A stretch of 64,000 nucleotides of DNA, from the NCBI RefSeq assembly GCF_003945325.1, contig NZ_AP019307.1, positions 1,240,001 to 1,304,000 of the forward strand. Direction: 5' to 3'. The position numbers were made by a program, and so were the translations under genes. This DNA comes from Nocardioides baekrokdamisoli (GTDB taxonomy: Bacteria > Actinomycetota > Actinomycetes > Propionibacteriales > Nocardioidaceae). Below the pieces are notes generated by a model. That model did not search any database. It saw nothing but the letters and a program-made list of their open reading frames with translations, and had not been told where the DNA came from. Shown here in pieces: positions 29,409 to 38,966 of the stretch (its first letter is position 1; the number at the start of each line of letters is the position of its first letter).

Positions 29409-30353
29409 TCACTTCGCGAGCGGCGTCGTCCTGAAGTTGCTGATCAGCCAAGCGCCGTTCTGGTTCATCATCGTGACGTCCGCGAAGTCCTGGCTGACCG
29501 CCGAACCGGCAGTGTTCGAGGAGAACCGATCGAACATGATCAGGACCTCGACCAGGTTCGGAGCGGTGCGTACTACGCCGACGTCCAGCGCAGGTCCGCA
29601 AATGACGATCTGCTTCAGCCGCGGCGCGTTGGTCTTCACGAACCCGTCGAAGTAGGGGGTGAAACTCGTGGCCGCATAGGCTGCCGTGAGCACCGCCTTG
29701 CCCTCAGCCTCGTTCCGGGCGAGGGTCCGGTAGTCAGAGGAGAGAATCTTCGGGACCCCGGCAACGGCTGCTTGCATGGCTGCGGTGATGTCCGCCGTCT
29801 CACGCGTCGGCACCTGCTGTTTGATCGGCTTCCCCTGGGTGTCGGTCAGGCTGACCATGACAGTCCGGTCGGTCACCGTGGGTCCGTCGTTCTGAACCAG
29901 ATAGAGAATGGCGGCCGTCAGTACCAGTGCGACGGCGAGAACGGCGGCGACCGCTGCAACCACCGGATGGGCGAGCCCGTCCACGACGGTACGCACGGAG
30001 TGCGACGACTCGCCCGCGGGCTGCGAGGCGATCTCGGCAGGCTCAGGCGCTGCGATCGCGTCCTCGTCGGCCGACGACGTACTCTCGGGCTCTTCGTCAC
30101 GGTCGTTCAAGATCAGTGACTGATCGTCGCCGGCAGCCGCCTCGGGCTCACTGGGAGCCGCGACGTCCACCACGTCCGCGTCGTACGCAGCGCGCTTCTC
30201 AGGATCCAGCAGCACACTGGCGGCCTCGTTGATCGCGGCGAAGCGGTGGTCAGTCGGCCCGAGGACGGTCACCAAGGAACGCCAGGCGCCCTTGATCTCA
30301 GCCTCGGAGGCCGTCGGCTCGACGCCGAGGATCTCGTACCAGGTGTCGGTCAC
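29409..30353 (-). CDS. Mce-associated membrane protein with degenerate J-domain
   Basis: 314 aa from a GTG that overlaps the upstream stop (GTGA). Residues 3-58 read as a DnaJ domain (WYEILGVEPTASEAEIKGAW ... INEAASVLLDPEKRAAYDAD), but the HPD tripeptide needed to stimulate DnaK is absent (LGPTDHRF instead). An acidic linker (63-118), one membrane helix (about 130-152) and a C-terminal NTF2/VirB8-like Mce-associated domain follow. The J-like part faces the cytosol and the C-terminus lies outside. It is the last gene of the mce operon. A role in assembling or stabilising the Mce complex is inferred. Confidence 0.75.
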   Translation of the reverse strand: MTDTWYEILGVEPTASEAEIKGAWRSLVTVLGPTDHRFAAINEAASVLLDPEKRAAYDADVVDVAAPSEPEAAAGDDQSLILNDRDEEPESTSSADEDAIAAPEPAEIASQPAGESSHSVRTVVDGLAHPVVAAVAAVLAVALVLTAAILYLVQNDGPTVTDRTVMVSLTDTQGKPIKQQVPTRETADITAAMQAAVAGVPKILSSDYRTLARNEAEGKAVLTAAYAATSFTPYFDGFVKTNAPRLKQIVICGPALDVGVVRTAPNLVEVLIMFDRFSSNTAGSAVSQDFADVTMMNQNGAWLISNFRTTPLAK

Positions 30354-30982
30354 TTCGACGCTCCGCTCGTGGCCGATGCCGCCGGCGGTGCCGTGGGCGG
30401 CATGCCCTCGGCCGGAGCCTGGTTGTCCACCAGCCACTTCCCGTTGACGTTCACGAGGCTGAGGACATCCCGGAAAGGAACCTCTCCTGCGGACCGATAG
30501 TCCGTGCCGCCCTTCGTCTTCGGAAGCCACTGCGTGTACGCGCCGACGACCAGGACTGTCGCCCGGTCTGAGCTGATCGCGGCTACCCCGGTCGACCAGA
30601 TGGCGATCGTGGACTTGAGACCAGCCGCCTGAACGACGGCCTCGACCTTGCTGGCGAGCAGTTGGAACGTGACGTCGTACTTCGGCGTGACGACGGCCTC
30701 GACCTTGGCGCGGAACGCCGGCATCGTCGAGCCCTGCAGCATCGACTTGTCGAAGGTGTACTGGCCTTGGACCAGCGCATTGGCCGCAGAGCTCGCGGCA
30801 GCGCGCTGATCGGCCAGTGCGGCGCCGTCGCTCTTCGCCGGCTTGGCAACGACAAGCACGATGGCCACGATCGAGGCAAGGATCACCAAGACCGACCCCA
30901 CCGTCACGATCAGACGAACGCGGGCGTTGCGAGGCGCGGCTGAATTCACGGGAGCAGTCTGCTCCATGGTGCCAAACGACAC
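30350..30982 (-). CDS. Mce-associated membrane protein (Mas)
   Basis: 210 aa from a GTG with a GGGGGA site six bases upstream; an ATG five codons later is possible. A short cytosolic N-terminus, one membrane helix (about 23-45) and an extracytoplasmic domain form the usual Mas/VirB8-like layout, with AALADQRAAASSAANALVQGQYTFD followed by a mixed sheet ending VNVNGKWLVDNQAP. Mas proteins stabilise the Mce complex in mycobacteria. It starts one base from the mceF stop and overlaps the J-domain gene by four bases. A Pro/Ala/Ser tail ends the protein. Confidence 0.8.
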   Translation of the reverse strand: MSFGTMEQTAPVNSAAPRNARVRLIVTVGSVLVILASIVAIVLVVAKPAKSDGAALADQRAAASSAANALVQGQYTFDKSMLQGSTMPAFRAKVEAVVTPKYDVTFQLLASKVEAVVQAAGLKSTIAIWSTGVAAISSDRATVLVVGAYTQWLPKTKGGTDYRSAGEVPFRDVLSLVNVNGKWLVDNQAPAEGMPPTAPPAASATSGASK

Positions 30983-32260
30983 TCAGTGTCCCCCGACCAG
31001 CGGCCCGTAGAGCCAGCCGGCAAGTGTCGTCGGCATCCAGCTGGACTGTGCTGTCGACGGGTTGCTTCCAGCCCAGGTCACCTGCTTCGTCGCCGTGTCG
31101 TACGTCGCGATCGGGGCACGCGGGGCGTTCTGAGTGCCACGCGGGTCGCTCTGCGTGATCGGCTCGGTACACCGCGCATTGGTGTTCATGATCCGCGTCG
31201 AACCGTCTTGCGGCGGCCGCTTGGCGGTGCTCTCGTAACCCTTGCTGCAGACCGGGTTGTTCTGGATCGCAAGGCCGAACGAGGCACGATAGTCGCCTGT
31301 GCCCGGGTCAAGGCCGACGACGCTGAAGCCGCCCTCGACCACGTACGGATAGAGCACGAGGATCTGTCGCAGGCCCGGGATGTTCTGCTGGATGATCTGG
31401 CCGGTCGTGAGGGACTGGGAGATCAACGTGCCCAGGTCCACGCCGTACTGATCAAGGAACTGCTTGAGCTGCAGCGCACCGGCTGAGCCGTTCTCGAGCA
31501 ACCGGATCACGTCCGGGTTCGCACCAGCCAGGGTGTCGGAGAAGAGTGACAGATCCTGCGCGAACGCCCTGATGGCATCGGTCTGGCCGACCTGGGTGGA
31601 CAGGACGGTGTTGCCATCCTTGATCAGCGCGGTGGTCACACCGAAGTTCTGGTCAGCAAGGTGGACGAACGAGTTGCTGGTGTCGAGGATCTGGCCCAGC
31701 GCGTTGCCGGTCCCGACGAACGCCGCTCCCAGTTCGCGGACCGACGTCGCCAGCGCACCCTTGTCGATCGACCTCACGGTCGCATCCGTGTCACCGAGGA
31801 ACGTGGCCGTCGAGATCGGGATCACGGTGTGGTCCTGCTTGATGACGGAGCCATCGGCCAGGAAGGGGCCCGAGGTCGGACACTGGTTGGCCTGGGTCAA
31901 CGTCAGCTTGCTGCACGGCTGGAGATCGACGTACTGCTCACCGACAGCGGAGCGGTTGGCGACAACAGCGACGACATCCGAGTTCGGGATCGACTTCCAC
32001 TTGTTCTTGATGTCCAGGGCGAGGTCCACGCCAGTCGGGGTCAGCGTCATGTTGCCGACGGTCCCGATCATGACGCCGCGGTAGTCCACCTCGGCGCCCT
32101 TGTAGATGCCGCCCGAGTCCTTGAAGTTCGCGGTCACCGTGTAGTGGTCCTTGTAGAACAAGGTCCCCAGGTTCGCGTACTTGGCGCCGACAAATGCAAC
32201 ACCCGAGACGGTCAGAAGAAGGAAGATCATCAACTGGATCTTCACGCGGCGGGTGATCAC
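30983..32260 (-). CDS. mceF: Mce family protein, sixth (MceF position)
   Basis: 425 aa. A single N-terminal membrane helix (about 8-28) is followed by an MlaD/Mce domain (about 37-120, with FKDSGGIYKGAEVDYRGVMIGTV) and a long helical region rich in Gln/Asn/Leu, then a proline-rich end. Mce proteins form the extracytoplasmic tube that passes lipids or sterols to the YrbE permease. The start is a GTG overlapping the previous stop (GTGA). Cysteines in the MceF-specific insert (QPCSKLTLTQANQCP) suggest a disulfide. Confidence 0.9.
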   Translation of the reverse strand: MITRRVKIQLMIFLLLTVSGVAFVGAKYANLGTLFYKDHYTVTANFKDSGGIYKGAEVDYRGVMIGTVGNMTLTPTGVDLALDIKNKWKSIPNSDVVAVVANRSAVGEQYVDLQPCSKLTLTQANQCPTSGPFLADGSVIKQDHTVIPISTATFLGDTDATVRSIDKGALATSVRELGAAFVGTGNALGQILDTSNSFVHLADQNFGVTTALIKDGNTVLSTQVGQTDAIRAFAQDLSLFSDTLAGANPDVIRLLENGSAGALQLKQFLDQYGVDLGTLISQSLTTGQIIQQNIPGLRQILVLYPYVVEGGFSVVGLDPGTGDYRASFGLAIQNNPVCSKGYESTAKRPPQDGSTRIMNTNARCTEPITQSDPRGTQNAPRAPIATYDTATKQVTWAGSNPSTAQSSWMPTTLAGWLYGPLVGGH

Positions 32261-33555
32261 TGGGCGCCTCCGATGCTCGAGAGGTACCACGAGACCAGAG
32301 CTGGGTCGAATGTCGACGTCAACTGGCTCACGGAATAACGCTGGACACCGGTCGTGGACGCCGCTCGCTGGGCTCCGCCCAGGCAGATGCCGAGGATGCA
32401 GGTGTTGCCGCCGCTGGACGATGTCAGACCAGGGATGGTCAGGCTCGGCAGCGACAGCGGAATCGGGAGCTTGATCGTGGGCGACGAGGTCCCCTGCGGC
32501 GTTTTCGTACGCGCGAGGGGCACAACCGGCGCAGGCGGCGGGTTGCTCAGGTCGAGATCGAGGTTCAGGTCGAGGTTGACGTAGTCGCCCATCGCCAACG
32601 TCCGGGCAGTCTGCGGGTTCGTGCCGACAGACGCGTCCACGAAGGGGTACGTCAGCATGGTGCTGAATGCACGAGCGAAGTGATTGCCGGTCTGGCTCAG
32701 GTTCTCCAGGATGGGCTGCAGATTGTTGATGATCGCGATCGTCTGCGTCTTCGACCGGGCGATGACGTTGGTGCCGACTGCGCCCAGGTTGTTGAGGGCG
32801 TTGAGCATCTTGACCAGGTCCTGGCGCTGACTGTTGATCGACGTCAGCGCACCCGGCAACTGGGCAAGCGTCGCATCGATCGTCGCGGTCTGCTTGTTGG
32901 CCTCGACGCTGATGCGATTCAGGGCGTCGAGCGCGTTGACGATGACCTGCTTCTTCGCATCCAGCTGACCCACGAACGAGTTGAGCTGCGTGAGTACGTC
33001 GCGCGCCTGACCCTCGTGGCCCTTCAACGCCTTGTTGAGCTCCGTGGTGATCGTCTGGATCTGCGCGACACCGCCACCGTTGATCACCAGGCTCAGCGCG
33101 CTGAGAACCTGCTCGACCTCCGGGTTGTCGCCCGTCTTGTCCCATCCGATGACGTCACCGCTCTTCATCAGCGTGCCGCTCGGCTGAGCCGGCGGGATCA
33201 GCTCGACGAACTTCTCACCAAGGAGGCTGGTCTGCTGGATCGCCGCGGTCGCGTTGCTCGGGAGCTTCGTGTCCTTGCGGACCACGATGGTGGCAACGGC
33301 ACACGTCACCGTCGGGCCACCCGGCGAACACTGGTCGCCGCGCTCCAGGCTCACGCTCTTGACGTTGCCCACATTGACGTCGTTGAGCTTGACCGACGAC
33401 TGCGGGACCAGGTCCAGGGCGTCAGCCAGCTGCACCTTGATCGTGATCGGGTCATTGCCCACGTTCGTACCACCAGGCAGCGGAATGCTCTCCATCGAGA
33501 AGGAGCACCCGCTCAGGGTGGCGGCAGCCACGATCGCCACAACGACGCGCTTCAT
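32257..33555 (-). CDS. mceE: Mce family lipoprotein (MceE / LprN-like position)
   Basis: 432 aa. It is the only Mce protein of the set with a lipobox: LSGC, Cys17 modified. The Mce domain follows (about 36-125, with VKLNDVNVGNVKSVSL), then a long helical stretch and an Asp/Asn/Leu repeat (DYVNLDLNLDLDLSN) before a Pro/Leu/Thr tail. MceE lipoproteins anchor the tube on the outer face of the membrane. A Cys pair near the end (TCILGICLGG) may form a disulfide. Both ends overlap neighbours by four bases. Confidence 0.92.
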   Translation of the reverse strand: MKRVVVAIVAAATLSGCSFSMESIPLPGGTNVGNDPITIKVQLADALDLVPQSSVKLNDVNVGNVKSVSLERGDQCSPGGPTVTCAVATIVVRKDTKLPSNATAAIQQTSLLGEKFVELIPPAQPSGTLMKSGDVIGWDKTGDNPEVEQVLSALSLVINGGGVAQIQTITTELNKALKGHEGQARDVLTQLNSFVGQLDAKKQVIVNALDALNRISVEANKQTATIDATLAQLPGALTSINSQRQDLVKMLNALNNLGAVGTNVIARSKTQTIAIINNLQPILENLSQTGNHFARAFSTMLTYPFVDASVGTNPQTARTLAMGDYVNLDLNLDLDLSNPPPAPVVPLARTKTPQGTSSPTIKLPIPLSLPSLTIPGLTSSSGGNTCILGICLGGAQRAASTTGVQRYSVSQLTSTFDPALVSWYLSSIGGAQ

Positions 33556-34682
33556 CGAGTCACCTGCACAAGTCCGCCAAGCGTGAGATCCATCGTGGTC
33601 GCAGTGCCCTGCCCGAAGGCTGCTCGCGGCAGGTTGAGCGCCTTGATCGCCGTACAGATCGCTCCGGTCGGGTCGTTGGCCGAGACCAACGTGCAGAGAG
33701 TTGCTGTCGGAGCGCTCACGCCTGCCACCGCCTGGTCGAGGTGGGCGTTCGCGTTCAGAGCACCCACATCCGGGTTGTAGACGAGGAAGACGTTGTTGAG
33801 CGCATTCGGAGCAGCCTTGAGGATCTCCGAGAGCGCGTCGCGCTGGTGCACCACAACCCCGAGTACGCCGTTCAACGACTTGATCGTCGTCCCGAGCGAG
33901 TCCTTGTTCTTCGCGACGAAGTCCTTCACCTGCGACATGGCCGTGGCGAGGTTCTTGAGCGAGTTGCCCAAGTCGCCACGCTCATCAGCGAGGAGCGTCG
34001 AGATGTTGGCCAAGTCGGCGGTGAACTGCCGGACCGTACCGTCGTTTGTGGCCAACGTGTGCGTGAAGCCCTCGAGCTTCTGGGCAGAGTCGAAGAACTT
34101 CGACTTGTTGTCGTCCAGCGTCTGCGTGAATCCGCCCAGGTCGTTGAGGGTCTGGTTGAACTGGGCGCCCTGACCCTGGAAGTTCGCGGCAGTCTGCTTC
34201 AACAGATCGTTGAGCGCCCCGTTGCTGTTGGCACCGTTCGGACCGACAGCCTTCACCAACGTGTCGATGTTGTTGAAGATCGTGTCGAGCTCAAGAGGCG
34301 CCGAGGTCTGGGTGAGCTGCAGGACAGCGTTGTCGGCCATCGGGCCGGAGGTGTCCGGGTGGTCCCAAGCGAGCTGCACGAACCGGTCCCCCACCACCGC
34401 CGGAGCGACGATGACGGCCTTCGCATCGGCCGGCACCTTGATCTTGGTGTCGTAGTGCATGACGACCTTGACCTGCGCGCCATCCGGCGTGACCGAGTCG
34501 ACGGCGCCGACCTTGACGCCGAGGATGCGTACGTCGCTGCCCTTGTAGAGCGAGACCGTCCGCGGGAAGTACGCGGTGAGGGTCTTGCCACTAGTGCCGG
34601 ACAGCAGGAAGTAGAGACCGGTGACGACCAAGGCCGTCAGTACGACCGGAACGATCCAACGTGCGAAGTTCTTCTTCATCAT
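33552..34682 (-). CDS. mceD: Mce family protein, fourth (MceD position)
   Basis: 376 aa from an ATG that overlaps the mceC stop (ATGA); a further in-frame extension is antisense to mceC's tail and not used. A membrane helix lies at about 9-28, then an Mce domain (about 34-118: YFPRTVSLYKGSDVRILGVKVGAV), then a long helical needle region (AANFQGQGAQFNQTLNDLGG...). It ends without the proline-rich tail of its neighbours. It is part of the lipid-import tube with the other five Mce proteins. Confidence 0.92.
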   Translation of the reverse strand: MMKKNFARWIVPVVLTALVVTGLYFLLSGTSGKTLTAYFPRTVSLYKGSDVRILGVKVGAVDSVTPDGAQVKVVMHYDTKIKVPADAKAVIVAPAVVGDRFVQLAWDHPDTSGPMADNAVLQLTQTSAPLELDTIFNNIDTLVKAVGPNGANSNGALNDLLKQTAANFQGQGAQFNQTLNDLGGFTQTLDDNKSKFFDSAQKLEGFTHTLATNDGTVRQFTADLANISTLLADERGDLGNSLKNLATAMSQVKDFVAKNKDSLGTTIKSLNGVLGVVVHQRDALSEILKAAPNALNNVFLVYNPDVGALNANAHLDQAVAGVSAPTATLCTLVSANDPTGAICTAIKALNLPRAAFGQGTATTMDLTLGGLVQVTR

Positions 34683-35731
34683 CCCACCGGCAACGTTCCG
34701 TTGGCCGCCGGCACTGGCGGGAAGTTGTAGATGAACATGTCGAACCACGGGCCGGCACCGAGCAGGTTCCCGAAGTCGCGGTAGAACGGCGCCGCGAGTC
34801 GAAGCGCCATGTCGAGGTTCGCCTGGTTCTTGTTGAAGACTGCGAGCACCAAGTTGATCTGGTCAAGGGCTGGCTTCAATTCGGCGTCGCTCTTGTTGAT
34901 CAGGTTGCTGAGGGAAGCCGACAGCTGGCTCGTGGACACCAACAAGTTGTGCACCTCCTGGCGACGCTGCAACAGCGCCTCGAACAGCACACTCGAGTCC
35001 TGCATGAGCTTGACGATGTCGCCATCGCGGTTGTTGAGCGTCTTGGTCACCTTGTCCAAGCTGGTCAGCAACTGGCCGATCTGCGCGTCCTTGGCGGCGA
35101 TCACCTTCGAGATCGATGACAAGCCCTTGAGCGAACCTCGGAATGCTGCCGGTGTCGTGCGCTGCAGGTCCGCAAGAGTCGTGAGCGCCTTGCCCAACTG
35201 CGCTGTGTTGATGGCGCCGAGGCAGCCGCCCGCGGACTGCGAGGTGTTCGCACAGTTCTGGTTCGCCAGACCTGAGAAGGCCTCGACGACGTCATACGGA
35301 GACGTGTTGGGACCAGCGAGGGTGGAACTGCCCGACAGGCTGCCGGTGCCGCCCGGGACAACGTCCAGATACATCTGACCCAAGATCGTCTGGATCTTGA
35401 TGTCGGCGTGGGAGGCGTTGCCGATGTCGGGCGCGTTCTTGATCTTGAATCCGACCACCACGCAGGTGTCCGGAGCGCCCTTCAGGCTCGCACACGCCTG
35501 GCCCTCGGCAAGCTCGATCGAGTCGATCTTGCCGACGCGTACGCCAGCGATGCGAACGGGGTCGCTGATCTTCAGGGCGCCGATTTCACTGAAATCGGCG
35601 TAGTACTTCGTACCCCCGCCGATCAGCGGCAGGCTGCCTGCCTTGAATGCAATGGCAACCAGCATGGCGATCACGAGCAGGGAGACTGCCCCGACGATCA
35701 CCGGGTTGCGGTCGCGGAACGGCTTACTCAT
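34679..35731 (-). CDS. mceC: Mce family protein, third (MceC position)
   Basis: 350 aa from MSKPFRDRNPVIVG; the start ATG overlaps the mceB stop. A membrane helix (about 9-29) precedes the Mce domain (about 37-125: YYADFSEIGALKISDPVRIAG) and a helical region with several Asn/Gln-rich heptads. The C-terminus reads WFDMFIYNFPPVPAANG, close to the end of other MceC proteins. No catalytic function is expected; the protein is a structural part of the transport tube outside the membrane. Confidence 0.92.
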   Translation of the reverse strand: MSKPFRDRNPVIVGAVSLLVIAMLVAIAFKAGSLPLIGGGTKYYADFSEIGALKISDPVRIAGVRVGKIDSIELAEGQACASLKGAPDTCVVVGFKIKNAPDIGNASHADIKIQTILGQMYLDVVPGGTGSLSGSSTLAGPNTSPYDVVEAFSGLANQNCANTSQSAGGCLGAINTAQLGKALTTLADLQRTTPAAFRGSLKGLSSISKVIAAKDAQIGQLLTSLDKVTKTLNNRDGDIVKLMQDSSVLFEALLQRRQEVHNLLVSTSQLSASLSNLINKSDAELKPALDQINLVLAVFNKNQANLDMALRLAAPFYRDFGNLLGAGPWFDMFIYNFPPVPAANGTLPVG

Positions 35732-36843
35732 CCGAGGGAACACCTCGCAGCATTGGTGTTGAAGTTCACCGGCACGGTCCCGACGACCGGAATGATCACC
35801 CGACCACCGAAGTGGCACAGATAGAAGTTGAACCAGGCCTTGTACGTCGCCGTACCGCCGATCTTGTTGAACTTCCACGGGATGATCTGGAGCTCCTGGT
35901 CCAGTTCTGCGCGCTGGCCCACGAGGTTCTTGCTCCAGGTGTTGAGGTAGTGAACGTCGTTCGCGAACGGGTCGGAGATCCCGTTCAGCAGGCTGGCGGT
36001 CTGGACCGACAGCGCGGAAATGTTGGTCAGCGATCCGAGGATGGCCTGGCGGTCGTCCTTGAGGCCACCGACGAACGAGCGGAACGTCGTGATCAGTTGG
36101 TTGAGCTGCTGGTCGCGGTTGCCGACCGTGTTGAGGACCGAGGTCAGGTTCCCGATCAGGGAGTCGATCACCTTGTCGCGCGCTGCCACGGTCTGCGTGA
36201 GCGACGCGGTGTGGGTGAGCAGCGAGTCGAGTGAACCGCCCTCCCCCTGGAAGACCTTGATGATCTCCATCGAGAACTGGTTCAGGTCGGCCGGGTTCAG
36301 CCCCGCGAACAACGGCTTGAACCCGTCGAAGAGCACGCTCAGGTCCAGTGCCGGGTTGGTCTGGACGCCGTACTGCTTCGAGGAGATCGGGATCGTCGAA
36401 CCGGCCTTCAGCGCATCGCCGTACCCGACCTCATTGGTCAGTGCCAGATAGCGCTGACCGACCAGGTTGCGGTACTTGATGGTGACGACGGTGCCCTGAT
36501 CGATCGGCTGGTCGCTCTCGAGGTTGAACGTCAGCTGCGCACAGACCTTGCTCGGCGGTGGCGTGGAGCCAGCGGTGCCTGAGTTGTCCGCGCCGTAGCA
36601 GGAGGTGTTGTTGGCGAGGATCTTGATGTCCTGGATCGAGCCGACCTTGACGCCGTCGATCCGGACGTCGTCGCCCTTGTTGACGCCAGTGGCGTCGCCA
36701 ACGATGGCTTGGTACTTCGAGAAACTCGCCAACGTGATGTTGCCGATCGTGGCCACGAGGGCGGCCGTACACAGCGAGGTCACTGCGATGAAGATGATCA
36801 GCTTGATCAGATCCTTGCGGGTGCGTGCATCGAAGCGCATCAC
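35728..36843 (-). CDS. mceB: Mce family protein, second (MceB position)
   Basis: 371 aa. Both a GTG and an ATG one codon later could start it, each overlapping the mceA stop. A membrane helix at about 12-34 is followed by an Mce domain (about 43-140: QAIVGDATGVNKGDDVRIDGVKVG), with an insert carrying two cysteines (TSCYGAD ... KVCAQL), and a long helical part. The end, FNFYLCHFGGRV ... NTNAARCSLG, is typical of MceB-type proteins with a C-terminal Cys pair. It belongs to the same tube complex. Confidence 0.92.
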   Translation of the reverse strand: MMRFDARTRKDLIKLIIFIAVTSLCTAALVATIGNITLASFSKYQAIVGDATGVNKGDDVRIDGVKVGSIQDIKILANNTSCYGADNSGTAGSTPPPSKVCAQLTFNLESDQPIDQGTVVTIKYRNLVGQRYLALTNEVGYGDALKAGSTIPISSKQYGVQTNPALDLSVLFDGFKPLFAGLNPADLNQFSMEIIKVFQGEGGSLDSLLTHTASLTQTVAARDKVIDSLIGNLTSVLNTVGNRDQQLNQLITTFRSFVGGLKDDRQAILGSLTNISALSVQTASLLNGISDPFANDVHYLNTWSKNLVGQRAELDQELQIIPWKFNKIGGTATYKAWFNFYLCHFGGRVIIPVVGTVPVNFNTNAARCSLG

Positions 36844-38135
36844 TTCAGACTCACCTCCGTCCCATACGTCATCGGCGCCATCATCATCGTCGCGAGCCCG
36901 GGCACCTGGTCGGGCTGCTCGCCGAACTGCTGGGCGATCAGCGCTGCCAGCACGCTGCTCTGTCCACTCGTCGGTGAGAACGGTGCGCGATCAGTGCCGA
37001 TGCCGGTCGGCGTGTTCACGCCGTCGTTCACGTTCGGGATCGTCTTGAGCGGGTTCTGCGGGCTCCACGGCGGGCTCGGCAGGTGTCCACAGGTCGGACC
37101 CTGCGTGGCGCCGAAGACCGGCTTGTCCGCAGGCGTGTACTGACGCGGCTGGCGCGGGAGCACCTTGAGCGCCACGTGCAGCGTGTAGTGCGTCCAGACC
37201 TTGGCCTCCAACGTCGTCAAGTTGTTGAGGCCTCCGATCAGGCAGGGGAACTCCGACGAGTACGTCGCCAGGAGACCGGTGATCGGTCCGTTGACGTCGC
37301 CCAACTGGATGATGTTGTTGCCGTTGACCTGCAGGAAGTTCTGCGCCGTGCCGGCCAGGGCCGTGACACTCGTCAACAAGTCGTGGAGCTGGGTGGCATG
37401 GCCCTCCAGCGTCGTGGTCGTCGTGATCGTGTTGCGCAGGATGTCCGCCACCTGCGGGAACACGTCGGCGTACGTGTTGGAGACCGTCGACAACTTGGCG
37501 ATGTCGTCCAGCGCCGCCGGGATCTGCGGGTTCAGCTTCTGCAGATACGTGTCCAACGTCGCGATGGTGTCGCCCAACTTGGCACCACGGCCCTCGAGCG
37601 CGTTCGCGACGGCAGTCAGAGTGGTGTTGAGGTCCTTCGGGTCCACCGTCTTCAACAGCGGGTACAGATCGGAGAGCACTGCCTGGACCTCGGTCGACAC
37701 CTTCGTCGAAGCGATGGTCCCTCCCGCCTGAAGCTCACCGGTCCCGTTGGCCGGGATGTCGAGGCTGACGTACTTCTCACCGAAGAGCGTCTTGGGCAGG
37801 ATCTCGCCGGTCACGTTTGCGGGGATGTTCTGCGACCCGAGAACGCCCTTGTTGATACCGAGCGTGACCGTGGCGCCGTTGCCGTCGGTGGCGTACTTCA
37901 GCACCTCGCCGATGATCACGCCGCGCACCTTGACGTCCGCCTTCTCCGGCATGTTGAGGCCGATGGCGGAGGTCTTCAGCGTGACGGTGTCGAAGCTGGT
38001 GAACTTCTGCGAGAACACGGCGTACGTCAGGTAAACAGCGCCGACCAGCATCGCCAGGAAGGTGAGGCCGAGAGTCCGGTGGATCGTGCGATCCTTCCGG
38101 TCGAGTTTTGCGCGCAGCTCTGGTGTCATTCCCAT
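36840..38135 (-). CDS. mceA: Mce family protein, first (MceA position)
   Basis: 431 aa from the ATG two bases after the permease stop. A basic, cytosolic start (MTPELRAKLDRKDRTIHRT) precedes a membrane helix (about 22-44), an Mce domain (about 50-135: FDTVTLKTSAIGLNMPEKADVKVRGV) and a long helical segment with AVANALEGRGAKLGDTIATLDTYLQ. The C-terminal third is Pro-rich. In mycobacteria MceA is the first tube subunit after the two permeases, matching the order here. Confidence 0.92.
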   Translation of the reverse strand: MGMTPELRAKLDRKDRTIHRTLGLTFLAMLVGAVYLTYAVFSQKFTSFDTVTLKTSAIGLNMPEKADVKVRGVIIGEVLKYATDGNGATVTLGINKGVLGSQNIPANVTGEILPKTLFGEKYVSLDIPANGTGELQAGGTIASTKVSTEVQAVLSDLYPLLKTVDPKDLNTTLTAVANALEGRGAKLGDTIATLDTYLQKLNPQIPAALDDIAKLSTVSNTYADVFPQVADILRNTITTTTTLEGHATQLHDLLTSVTALAGTAQNFLQVNGNNIIQLGDVNGPITGLLATYSSEFPCLIGGLNNLTTLEAKVWTHYTLHVALKVLPRQPRQYTPADKPVFGATQGPTCGHLPSPPWSPQNPLKTIPNVNDGVNTPTGIGTDRAPFSPTSGQSSVLAALIAQQFGEQPDQVPGLATMMMAPMTYGTEVSLK

Positions 38136-38137
38136 GG

Positions 38138-38962
38138 CTAACCCGCCAACCTGACAGTGGTCGACGCGCCCCAGATCATCATCGAGAGCAGCAGGTCGAC
38201 GACGTTGATCGCCACGATGGACGTACGCACTGCCTTGCCGACCGCGACACCGACGCCAGCAGGACCGCCGCTGGCGTTGTAGCCGTGGTAGCAGTGGATC
38301 AGGATGACGACCACCGCGAAGACCAGCACCTTGCCGAACGACCACAACACGTCATGGGGCGGCAGGAAGGTCTGGAAGTAGTGGTCGTACGTGCCGGCGC
38401 TCTGGTGGAACACCACGGTCACCACGAGCCGCGTGGCCACGTACGAGGACAGCAGCCCCAGGACGTACAGCGGGATGATGCCGATCAGACCGGCGATCAT
38501 GCGGGTGGTCACCAGGAACGGCATCGACGGCACGGCCATCACCTCGAGCGCGTCGACCTCCTCGGAGATACGCATGGCGCCCAGTTGAGCCGTGAAGCCA
38601 CAGCCAACCGTCGCCGCGAGTGCGATACCTGCGACGAGGGGCGAGATCTCACGAGTGTTGAAGTACGCGGAGATGAAGCCCGAGAAGCTGGCGGTACCGA
38701 GCTGGTTCAGCGCTGCGTATCCCTGGAGACCGACCTCGGTGCCGGTGAAGAAGGTCATACCGGCGATGACGCCGACAGTGCCGCCGATCACCGCCAGCGA
38801 ACCAGAACCCAGGGTCACTTCGGCGAGCAGACGTGCGATCTCGCGGCGGTAGCGACGCACGGATCGCGGCGCCCAGGCGACCGCCTTCACATAGAAGGCG
38901 AGCTGGGAACCGAGCTGGTCCAGAGTCTTGAGGGGGGCCTCGTACACGGCCTTGACGTTCAC
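38138..38962 (-). CDS. yrbEB: MlaE/YrbE-type ABC permease, second
   Basis: 274 aa with the MlaE fold: five or six membrane helices and the conserved SEEVDALEVMAV coupling-helix motif, which contacts the ATPase, near residues 140-152. GVIAGMTFFTGTEVGLQGY and YNASGGPAGVGVAVGKAVRTS are other family blocks. The start is a GTG four bases after the first permease. Together with the first permease and the ATPase it powers lipid transfer through the Mce tube. The substrate class is unknown; sterols or fatty acids are typical. Confidence 0.93.
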   Translation of the reverse strand: MNVKAVYEAPLKTLDQLGSQLAFYVKAVAWAPRSVRRYRREIARLLAEVTLGSGSLAVIGGTVGVIAGMTFFTGTEVGLQGYAALNQLGTASFSGFISAYFNTREISPLVAGIALAATVGCGFTAQLGAMRISEEVDALEVMAVPSMPFLVTTRMIAGLIGIIPLYVLGLLSSYVATRLVVTVVFHQSAGTYDHYFQTFLPPHDVLWSFGKVLVFAVVVILIHCYHGYNASGGPAGVGVAVGKAVRTSIVAINVVDLLLSMMIWGASTTVRLAG

Positions 38963-38966
38963 CTGG

